DNA from: Phoronis australis
Lineage: Eukaryota; Phoronida; Phoronidae
Assembly: GCA_002633005.1 (NCBI GenBank)
Contig: NMRA01000434.1
Coordinates: 89,874 to 153,873, forward strand
Length of the DNA stretch: 64,000 nt
Direction: 5' to 3'
The notes beneath the pieces are model-generated. The model saw only the letters and a program-made list of their open reading frames with translations. It ran no database searches and had not been told where the DNA came from. Position numbers and translations under genes: made by a program. Positions 26,801 to 38,800 of the stretch are shown here, piece after piece (the first letter of the stretch is position 1; the number at the start of each line of letters is the position of its first letter).

Positions 26801-29800
26801 AAATAATAACATCAAGGTAATCATCAGGCTTATTTAGTCCGACAAAATAATTTCTGTCAAAATTTATTTTGCAATATATTGACAACAGTATCAGTACACT
26901 TTGTCCCTATTTTGGTTTTATTAAAGTAAGGTCCATGATGTCGCTTATTTTATCCCCGTCTGCAGGTTGGTAACAGACATGCTCCAGTCGCAAAGCCAGC
27001 ATTCTTAAGCCTGGGTTCCTGAATGAATTGTACTTCCGGTTTCGCGATTAGTTCAAAATGGCGGTGTGTTCTTCGGGTCAGAATTGTGAATGCTGCGTTT
27101 ATTTAAACTTTCTTTTACTACGGATTGTGTATTTAATAAGAGTTGAAAACATGTGTTTCTAGAACTTTAACAAGACAATGTTACTGTACTTCTGAAACTC
27201 GGCTGCATCAGGCGAAAGTTATTTCAGAGGATTTCATCAACAGTGCTGCCGTCAAATACATTCTGCAGTGATTGTAGGCTCATAAGCATCTGGCAACATC
27301 ACAGAGTAACTTTTGTACGTGTCATCTTAATAACCATTATTTCTGGTCGTGAGATTCACCTCAGTGATCTGATGGCAGGGGCATCAAGAATATCTCGCTC
27401 AAAAAATTACAAATCTATGCATTACTGCGATGCATTTTGAGGCCTATTTTCAGAATTATTTTTGTACGAGTAGAAACTTATAGTGGGACTGCACCAAGAA
27501 ATATTTTGCATTGGACATGGGCATTAAATTCTCGTGCCTGCAAATGACGCGTGCCATTTTCCAAGTCACCAAGTTAACCGAGATGTCACTAGAAGTTTAG
27601 GTGCTGTCATCCATCCCACAATGCATTTGAAAAACGAGATCAGTGCAGTAGAGTAAATTTTGAAGTTGATGACATCCACTAATTCATTTCGCATATGGCT
27701 CAGGATATGTGTTTGACTTGACTGGGACAAGGCAGTCTGTGACATGGAGTAGTGATCGCCTGTTGTGTCTTAACAACATGCTACACACCAACACTTCAGC
27801 TAAAAACCAACCAACATTAGACTACTATACTAGTAGAACACTTGGGCACTACCCACAAAGTTTCCTCAGACCTGTCTAGCCTGGTATATCATATTTGTGG
27901 ACCAATGGCAGCGTAACACTTGTGTAAATACTTGAATTGGTATAGTGTTTGCTACACAGATATTACCGTAGTATTGCAGAGCATCTTTCTACAATTATAC
28001 TAGTCAGTGGGTGGACCAACAGATTTAGATTTAAAGGTGAATAACATGTCGGACAAAAGCGTGTCACCCAATGTTTACGTTTTCACATACTTAAGTTGCG
28101 GCAAAGAAAAAAACACACCACATTGATTCAGTTTTTTTAAAAGCAGATTTTAGTGTTTTGTCTGATAATTTCTAGTGCAGGTGTTACTGAACTCAACATA
28201 TTGGCGTCTGCCAATTTTAGCTCCCTTAGAATCCTCAAGATGGGAACAACATGTGTTCTGACGGCACACAACGAAACAGATGGATAAACAACTTATATTT
28301 ACTACTTATTTTGAATCAGACACAATAGCTGTATAGTACAATCATGCTAGTAAAGAAGTATCCTTAGAGAGCTGTGCGACTGCATACATACGACCATCGA
28401 GAACGAATGCACGGAGTTCAAGACTCTGAACCGCCACTTTGACTTAGTGTTCATTAACAAAGCAAGTTGTAAGGTCATTAATAAACGACTTCAACTCCAA
28501 GCCAAATGTCGAAAAAACTATGCATTGCCAACCATTAAAAGCATAATATTTTCTGAAAGGAGTAAGATGGAGGATTCTAAAAATATGCTTCTTACTACTG
28601 TGTCCTTATTATTGTCACATGACCATGTTCTTTAAGTCAAACTTTCATATGCAAGAAAGGCAAATTCGTAGCAAAATATCCTTTCAGCCGATGTTACTAA
28701 AACTTTTTTCAAATGAATGGAATTTCTGATTGTTCTCTTAATTCGGGTTTATGCCAACTTAACTCGCAAAACACAAGTCATAACAGCATTTTTAAAACAT
28801 AATGTAAATTTTACATTAAGAAAAAGTTTGAGTAAAATGGGCTGGGAGTTGTTTACGAACGTACCTTTCTTGAAAATGAAAATTTGACTTAACAAAAACG
28901 CGGTCACATGAATGAATGAAAACGCCAAAATCACCAGCCCACCTCCCAATCTTCAGTATCAAGAAAATTAAATTTCAGTGATAGATTCAGTTTCATGAAA
29001 GCATGAAAATTTTGAGACATCCAGTTTCAGTTTCAGTACCACATTAGTTTGGAGACTTCTAGAATTGGGGAAGTTTTACCATACCAAAATGTTCTTGAGC
29101 ACAGCTAGAATAACAAACACTTCTCCTGTGTTCACAAAAACCTACAACAACAAATATCACAAACAATTTTCAGTTCTGTTTCCAGTACAAAGACTAGACC
29201 TGCATCCCAGATGTCATGCTATGAGTACAATACAAAAAGAATCAACACTCAGAATCTGTCAATTAATTGTAAAAGCAAGACAGACACACTTATCATATGA
29301 TTCAAAGTACAAGGTAAATGAGACAACTCATAGTGAGTGTGGACTGGTGCACATGCGACCAAATGTAGCAAACGAGGCTCCTCACCTATGATAGATACAA
29401 GTTGACCACTATGACACTATGCGCTGACGGAAGTCCTAAATATACCTTAATCAGCCACTCTCTTCAGGCATTCAATATCTATGTGACAAAGACTTCTTTG
29501 CAAAGCAGCTGCGTTTTTGAAATATGCAAATTTTTGCTCCCAAAAATATAACATTACGGGCTATAGTGCTACATCGGATTTCCCAACCAAATAAATTACG
29601 AACGCTTCTTTGGTTTTTGATTACAATAGGCACTTACAAAAGCACCAGGACTCATGACCGGCATCTTTTGTTTAGGGGTACGGGATTGAAGAGGTTTGTG
29701 GCAACATGTTTTACCACACTATATACACTTCAGATTATAAAAATTAGATCCAGCACTTTTTGGGTAGCTAAGAGGAAAAGAGAAATTAAACACACACTGT

Positions 29801-32800
29801 AAATGTGGATATGTCCCAATTTCTATTGTGTAACCTGTCTCCTAACAACACAATGGGGCGACATGTTTTGTGTACATCATTGTTTATCAGAATGATCTTA
29901 ATACCCCTAAAGAATGCCGTGAAATTCAATGGGGGAGCACCTCATGAAATTGGATTACCATTGAGTAATAACAGACAATTTCTGCAGTACCTAAACGGGT
30001 CATCCATCTGTGCTGCCACCTTGATCTCTGCCAGGCTGGCAGACCGGTGACCTCCCCATGCCCTCTGTATGTTTCCAATTGACCTCGAGCACATTGACTG
30101 CAGTGGTGTTGAGTCCCCAATTGCATTGATGGATCTAATAGGATTGCAGTAGAATTTGTTCGTAATAGAAGGCCTTGACCTCCAACTGCCTCCAACGGTG
30201 CCTATATCTACACTCAAAAGATACAGATACTAAAATGTACCCGGCCTTTGATAGTTTAGCGAGGCTTAAGTGCAATTTGCTGTAAATTTTTCCATGTACA
30301 GGCTTGATTAAGATATGCTGATCGTCAACACCTTGTTAATTATGTCCCCAGCTCAGGTAAACTCACACCACTGAATTCCTATTTTTAAAGACACACGCTC
30401 TGTATAATGCCCACCCCCATTTTTGAGTTCCCAAATTCAAACGCTTTGGGCTTTAACACAGAAGAATACAATTGTTCAGGCACATGCTCCACCATGTCGT
30501 GCTCAAAGTCAAACAGAACAGGTGAACAGAATCCATTAGTAAAATGGTCATACAGGGTGAAAACGTCATTCAGTCTTAGTTCGGTAATTAAGTTGTTTTG
30601 AGGTCCATCAGATGAGTTTGGAGTTAACCACAAAACAGGCAGTGATATCATAGTTCTCACAACGACCACAACGGTACAGAAGTATTTGTCAAAAATTGTA
30701 AATAGATTTCAAAGGTTAAGTTGAGGAGGCAGTGCGGCCTAGTAGTGTGAAGGTAGCCCGTTTTCGTTACTCAAGGTCGTCGTATTAACCAAAGCTACGG
30801 TGTAATAGAACACTAATAGCAAAGCGTCATCGAAGTTATCGGTAGAGGTCACAGCAATGATATACGATCATGCCGCAAAACGTGTTCTTTGTTATTGTAG
30901 CTCAACAGGCGGATGAAAATAAATAAAAGAAAGTATATCTGATGAAGAATGACAGTGATCATTTTCATAAACACTCGTAAATGGCAGGCGAACAATTTTC
31001 AGTTAGCCTCGAACCCATTACTCATTATCCGTTTGAGATGACGTATGCATTGCAATAATTAAGATATCATTATAAAGTGGAAAAGGTTAGCGAAGTTTTG
31101 GCAAAGCTTCTGTAAATCTACTAAGTTCACCAAACGGGAAAGTGTTTTAGGGAGTTAGTCAGCACGAACGATTAACTGGATTAAATTTAACAGCACCAGT
31201 CAACTTCTGTCTTATCAAAGTTATCGCCAGGGGTCACTGCTATCGTCAAAAACTAAAGGGCAGCATCGTCGCTAATAATTTGCTCACATTTTGCTCGAAT
31301 AATCACCAATAAAATTTAGACACAAGTTCTATGTCGATTATCACACGTATATGTTCTCAACAAATCTTAGCATGGACATGATGCACCAATGCTACCTCGC
31401 GATTACTTGGATGACGATATTAACTTGGACGTCGTTAACTACCAAAGCTAGTATTAACGGTTCAATTAGCTTATTAGTTTACATCGACGCTTTGCTCATA
31501 CCGGAGTTCAAAGGGCCTTCACTGCCTGCTGAAGAGGTGAAGAATTACTGTAATCTGGGTTGTGTTCAGGAAGCAACTTTTGATCACAACAAAGGAAGAA
31601 ATCCAACTTATGCTACACAATGCTAGCCCAGATAGCATTCAAAGTATTGGCTCTAGGTCATGTTGAACTGCGGATCCAGCATTTTATCCAAGGATTCCAT
31701 AAAGGCCATGGGTACATGAGATTCCTCCATTACAGCCATGCAAAAGTGACCGAGCAGGGGGTCCACCCCCCTCGACCCCCTCTGGACCAGTGCATAACAT
31801 TTGAGGAACTAGGACAAATTAACATTGGCAACAACCATGGATAAAAACAACGGTTTATTTTAAGGCCAGACTGATCTGTGATGTCATCAGCTGTGATCAG
31901 GAAAAATCTGAAAAACCTAAATAACAACGAAACCGCTTGGGGGAGTGACACTTGGCGAAATTATCTGAAAAAATGACGATGGAGATGATGACGATGATTA
32001 TGATGATGATGGTGGCGATGATGAACATGATGATGACAACATTTACATGACGAACGAATATGTCAGAAATCAGTAAAAAAGGCGACAGTTCAATAAAAGG
32101 TAAGCCAACAACAGTGCAGCAAAATCCGTCAACAAAGAAACAGTGTTATCAGAAAATCTCAAATAATTCGAAAAGTAGACGTCCTAGCGAAAAATGGAAA
32201 ATATCCTCTGAAAACCCATTCAAAACTCTATCTAACAGGTTAGTTTCACAGAACTCCGTAAAATTTTCGAAAAATTTGAAATTTTGCGGTTCTTTTTTTA
32301 AATTGAAATGCAAATAACTAAAAAACAGTAAGTTTGAGAAAAAATTGCTACAGGTCCTCTGAAAGAGTACATCTCAGAGAATCTACATGCAAAATATCAC
32401 ATCATTTTCTCTTCCCGTTTAAAATGCCAGCCCAGCAAAATTGAAAATAGGTGAAAATGCGCCAGAACCGCCATCTTGAAAGCAACTTCCGGTTACCCAG
32501 TAATTAATAATAGCTTGTTACAAGAAGCAACAAACTTTGTGTCAAAGCAATATACTTGGTGAAATTTATTTCATTAATTTCCTTAAAGTCCTTCTGGTTC
32601 CAGTATCCGAAAATACTTACTACATGAAATGTTATTTTCGACACCCTTTCTTTATATTCTTTTCGCCTTTCTTGCCAAAAGTGATTTTTGAACAGTATTT
32701 GACCCTTCTCTCTGAGCGTATGATTACCGGTTGACATCGGTTATTTCCGTACCCACATTTCCGGCTCATCAGTTCAGGAACTATTGTCCTGAAAGCCGCC

Positions 32801-35800
32801 ATTTTTTCCTTGTAACTGAATATGCTATCGCTTGCTCGAAAAGTCTTCATTATTACTCTGCGCGTGTAAGCGCAGAGTACTGTTGGTCCTGGGTTTTCTT
32901 CAATTTTATTCTTATTCTTATTCTTCTTATTCTTCTTCCGACCAACTTTGAGGCTTAATAACTCCAAATTGGGTGCAGGTATGGTCTTTAAATTCAGCAT
33001 ATCACTTTTGACAGTATATAAATTTTGATAGGTTATATAATCATATTCCATGTTGCACCGAAAGAGGTCGTTTGGTGCAAAGGTCATATAATTTTCAAAA
33101 TGCTACTCCTCCTTCAATTTTAAAGCCATCTTTTTCAAATTCGATGCACAGGTACAAGTGTACATGACAATTTAAAAAATCACTTTTCTAAGTAATCGGG
33201 TCATCCAATCAGGTGAAATAGGTCAAAGGTCATTAGGTGCAAACCAAAATTTTGAGCTAGACACTTCAAATTGACAGGTCTGATTGCCACAGGTAAATCA
33301 AATCGGAATCCAAAGTTTCAGGTCATTTAGTGCAAACATGGGGTCATTAGGTGCATTTTTCTTCTGAAAATTTGACCTTTTCAATCAGCAAGTATTCTGA
33401 TGTGTCAACCGTCAGACAACTGTAATTCTCAGCATTAAACACATTTTTCATGGGCTTTGCATTAATTCTCCTAGAGATGTTTATAATGCACCGGATAGGG
33501 TCACTTAGTGCAAAGGTCATGTAACGTTCAAAATGTTATATCTCCTATGTTTTTCAAGGAATTCTTTTCAATTTCAGCCAACATGCCAATTAAATACCCT
33601 ACTTTACTTCGCAATAGGCCTAACCAATCAGAAAAAATAGGTCAAAGGTCATTGAGTGCAAAGTAAAATTTTGAGCTAGAGACTTCAGAATTACGTATCT
33701 GTTTACTAAGTGCGATTGAGTATGAATTCTAAATTTTCAGGTCATTTGGTGCACTCATGGGGTCATTAGGTGCATTTTTCTTCTGAAAGTTTGACCAATT
33801 CATTCATCTTGTATTCTGAAGTACTTAAAGTAAAACATCTGGGATTATTAGCATTAACCACACTTTTAATCGAGTTAACAATTACTCCCTCATCGGGGCT
33901 CATAATGCACCGGAAGAGGTCAATTAGTGGAGAGGTCATCAAAAAATTAATATGTAATTTCTCCTACAATTTTAAAGAATTTCTTTTCATATTGGTAAAC
34001 GGGTTGCTGTCAGTAACTTCCCATAATAATTCCAGTAATACGCACGTGCAGAGTCCGTTATTGTCACGCCGTGACAACAATCTTTCTAGTTGTTAGTAAT
34101 AACTCGTGATTCGTTTGCATATGTAGTGTATTTATAGTTTGTAGTTAGTGGTCGTTGATGTTCTTTGGAATGTTACGCGTACTTAGTATGTTAAAATAGC
34201 ACTGGTGTTTAGTTCCTTACGTAGGCTGGTCGAACCTAGGAACCAATATGGGTTGAACCTATTTTTTTCGGTTTTATTTTTTTCTCGTGTTGAAAAAGTA
34301 CTTTGCTATCATCGGAAAGGTAGTGCATTCTACTAAGTAAAAATTGAAAAAGTATCAAAATCGGGGCAAGCAGTGTAAAGTTATTGCAAGTTTTGTGGCG
34401 AAATTTGGGTCACTTTGTTTGGATCGTGTCGGGCATATTGGAGGACAGCGGGATAAGTTACGAGTTTAAAACTTTGTGTAAATTGTTTTCGCCAACAAAT
34501 TGCGGTGAAATTTAGTTAGACATATCTTTACTTACTATTCTACACGATTTAACAGAGTTCACCAAATTTCAGCCACGCAGTTGTTACTCATCAAGTGATA
34601 AATGTGCTCACAATTCCCGTTGGACTTCGTCTCATTTCTGGCGGCACCGACAACATGGCGACTTTTGCTGAACTGAAAGGCGTGTTCAATCATCTACTTT
34701 GTAATTTGTGAAGATTTAACGTTGATACAATTTGACAAACGTTGCTACAAAAAAGAAACTTTGTTCAATTTTTGTGTTTTTTGTGCAAAAATATAAGATG
34801 TATTCGGATTATTTTACTGTAAATTTCCCATTCAGGTGATCTTACACTAAGCTAAAAAAATAGTTGAAATAATTTTGAAATGGTTTTTTGTTTGACTGTC
34901 AACTGCTGTTCAAGACTTGATTCGGTATCACAAAATGATTCATATTTTTCTAAATTTTAAGTCTCAATTGCTTTCATCCATGTTTTGTAACTTATTGCTT
35001 CTTAATTCAGGTTATCAAGTCAACAATATGAATAATCTTAATTTGAGAAATAAGCTATGTTGGATTGTGAAGCTTCAAGCCTCTAATTCTTGTTCCTTGC
35101 AACTTCATATTTTTTTAAATGATGCTTGTCAAATTCTGGTGTATGGAAACACTATTCTGTCACCATGGTAATAGTTACATGTATGTCCACTTTCATATCA
35201 TGGAAACTGTTGCTGTTGAATAGCGTTTGTAATGCTAAATGTTGTAAAGTATTGTGCATTTTAAGTTACTTATTATGTTAAAAGTTTGAATCATTTTGGG
35301 TTAATGAATAAAAAATGATAACATGTTGTATTGGACTTGTCATACTTATGTGCTCGAATGAGCCCCCTTTTTGGAGAACTGGAAAAAGGTCTGCCTCATG
35401 CAATCACAGAAGCACAAATTCCGAAAAAAGTAGAAAATGAGACAATATTCCACTAGAAGACAGGGAGTACCAAAATTTAGAGTCTGCAATTCATAGCTCT
35501 GAACATACCCACTGAATCTTATAGTAAAAGATAGACATTCCCAAAAATTCCAGCCCCCCCCCATTCTTTTAAGCTTGATGCGCTCATACAAAGTCTGGGA
35601 AATCTCTATTGAAAGCCAACAACTTTGCATAGATCGCCAGAAGTACCCAAGTTCTAAATAAACCTCGTTTGAGTGAGCGCTGTGGCCAGCGACCAGTTAG
35701 GCCTAAGGGTAGCCTATGGCGCAAAACTGTATAGGCCTACTAACAAGCTGTATTTTGATGATAGTCTTCACTGGTAGCTGGAGACAGAGGCTAACTAAGG

Positions 35801-38800
35801 TCTACTGCGGCAGTGTGACACAGCACTAACCAGCCCGTAAGTTCATGCAAGAGTCTGAAACTACCCTTGAATACATGCAGGATTTATGATTTGACCATTT
35901 TACTTCGACAAAACAGCTTTGCAACCGCATGCATTTACCATTCGCCAGTGTCTGGTCTCGATCTGCACCGGGTCCGATAGGCTGCGGTCCCGAGTCTGGC
36001 AAAATAATTTCTGTCAAAATTTATTCGCCACATTTCTTCAGCAAATTTGATAAAATCGTCCGTATTTTGATTTTATTAAAATCAAGGGACGCTGTCGATT
36101 ATTTTATCCCCGTTTGCTGGCTGGTAACAGTACAGGCTCTGCTCCAGTCGCACTGACGGCATTTTCTCGGTCTGGGTTCCTGAATGAATTGTACTTCCGG
36201 GTTCGCGGCAAGTTCAAAATGGCGGTGGTTCTTCGAGTGCGAATTGTGAGTGGCGCGTTCATTTAAACTTTTTTCAAGTACGGATCGTGTATTAGGTATG
36301 GGGTAGGTACTTCTTGGATCCTTATAACGTCCTCTAACCATGTAATAAGGGTTAACAACGAGTGAGAGAAGGACTTTAAGTAATAATAAGATAAACAGAA
36401 CTTCTGAAACCAGCTGTCTTGACAAAAAAACCTCAGACTGACAGACATTCAAAGTGAGGAAATACCACTTAACAACTGTAAGGCAAACTGCCATACCTCT
36501 CATCGGAAAAAGAAAACTGTTAAGTTTTTTTTTTACATCAGCACATGCCCACTTTGCTACATACATGTAGGCGCTCTTAAAACACCTGTTAAACGTATTT
36601 GATGTATTGACCAGAAAAATAATGTTATTAGCATGTGCTGTATCAATGATAATAGTACTTCCAAGAACAGATTAAGCATATGTAGGACCTTACTTTTAAA
36701 TTTTTAATTTTTTGCAGCATTGATACCTGAGTGATTGATTCTTTCATCTCCATTTCTAGTTAAATTTTAAATCAGCATATTGGCTGCTTATGATAGAAAA
36801 TAAAAATGATTTCCCATACCCAACTCACCACTTGGAAATTTGTTTTACTACTTATCCAAGTTCAAAGGTTACAGAGCTGTCACTCAAATCGAATCTCCGG
36901 CAAGGCACAGAGCAGCTCCTCATGTACCCTTCAGTCCTTTCATTCACCAAGTCTCCAGGTGTACATAGAGCATAGAAAGCTGCCAGGGAAAATGAAAACA
37001 AAACGTAGTAGTGCTCACAACCTGCTTTAACTACTGACTTCATTTCTATTGTCTAATTCATAATTGGTTTCCTGATATCAGCCTCCCTGGTGCGTGGTTC
37101 ACATGTTGTGCATCACAATGAACTGTTGACCTACTTACTGGTGACTACACCTTGACCTAGTTTAACTCAAGGCACTGAGACCTGTCTTGCAAAACTGAAT
37201 ATTTTAGAGATAATCAAGTTGCAAATTCAGTTGAAATAAAAAATTCAGATGTCCACCTTACTGTAGCCTAAAATGGGAAGATTTTATTATGGCAACTTAT
37301 AATGACTACATTTATGACAACATTTCGTAAATATTCTATTTTCGATATCCAAGTATAAATTGCAAGTCCAATTCAGACTATAGAACATCAGCAAAGAAGA
37401 AAAAATATTGAATTGAAGATGTTTCAAGAGAACCTTTTGACAGAGATTCCTATCAATGGATTATAATCTGAGGGCAGTGAGGTTCAAAATATAATAAACA
37501 ATGTCAAGCACTGAGCAGGAAACTGCAGGAAGGGTGAATAAATCAACTGGTGGCGCCACTATTTGACATCAGAAGTAAACAGTGCAACAGACTTCTTGGA
37601 AAGGAAGGAAGGTTTGCTTTTCCAGCAACTGAGCAAATTTTAGAACATTACGGGAACTTCCAAAAAAATCTGATAGTTTTCAACTACCATGAAAAGCAGA
37701 TGAGTAAGAGTTTATAAACCATGAGTTAAATCTGTCTTATTGACTGTCAAGAGATGGCAGTGTTTAGACCTCAAGTTTGGCACTGTTCCCAAACAAGTAA
37801 GTTGCAGTACACCTACCCCATGCAGCAGTGACACCTATTGCTCAGAACCCACAAGAATCTTTCATTTCAACACCAAGTCTATGGAAAAGCACTGCCTTGC
37901 TTACAACCTATGGAATGGTAAGTTCATAGTTTTCAACTTTTATTGCGCTCCTAGTGACCATGCCTTCTTTGGGAGGTGTATGTCCTGGTTATGAAAGGCA
38001 GATGTCTGGCACATTCGAAAAGGTTCACTTGAACCACAAAGACTGATTGATTTCCCTTGGCATTGGAATTGTGTACTTATGAACTAAATTTGCACAGAAA
38101 TGAGTCTTCATGAGCAATACTTCGACAGATGATTTAACTTCATAGTACACTACTAAACATTGAGATCCATTTTACATATGAATGTGATTATTTAACAAAA
38201 AGAAGATTTTTCCTGAAGTCTTTGAAAAGTCTTACAGTAATACAACTTTGTAGACCTCTCTTACTATCATGTTGTGAAATGTGAATCACGACAAAAATTA
38301 ACGACACAAATGTAGAGCAGACATAAGTTACAGCCAGAAAACGATGCTTTCAAGAAAGTTATGGCACTTATCTCGCTTCGGCGAAATTATGACGAAAACC
38401 AAGACCAAGACCTGAAAATTGACAAATACAATCGTGGTTGATATTGAGGTTGCCAGAAATTAAGAAAACTAAAATTACCAATTGGGGGACATTGCAGCAG
38501 ACTATTCCATCCAATAATTGACCAGTCATTCTCACCTCAATGTCAGCAAGGTTCTAATCAATTGTTCGACAGGCACAGCAAAATCTGACACAAAAATACT
38601 AGATTTGCAATTAGGGGACACGGCAATAGTTGTCTCGATTGAAAAATTTATAGGCATCATCCTCTTGATAAAAACTTGTTAGCAAAAGTCAGAGCAATCC
38701 GAAAGGCATTGCCATTCACCATCATGTTCCTAGAAACGCATGTCAAACTTCAAAAAGATTCTGCAAGGGGAGAGACGGGAGCATTGGAGAGAGATATTTG

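Larger units (their letters stand above)
33055..33990 (+). repeat. Tandem array of ~430-bp units rich in AGGTCA
   Basis: Units start with GCACCG at 33055, 33488 and 33907 (spacings 433 and 419), the third incomplete. Each full unit holds the same series: GCAAAGGTCAT, ATAGGTCAAAGGTCATT, AATTTTGAGCTAGA, TTCAGGTCATTT, GGGGTCATTAGGTGCATTTT and TTCTTCTGAAA. The plus strand has AGGTCA at 33081, 33220, 33227, 33320, 33514, 33639, 33646, 33739, 33917 and 33933. Confidence 0.85.

Noticed and set aside
32632-33087. 151-codon minus-strand open frame with a lysine/asparagine run
   Set aside because: Its middle is translated microsatellite; the ends have no homology. The NPGP string is noted as a weak finding only.
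36099-36566. 155-codon minus-strand open frame
   Set aside because: Half of it is the solo copy of the 290-bp repeat; the equivalent frame in the other copy is broken by stops.
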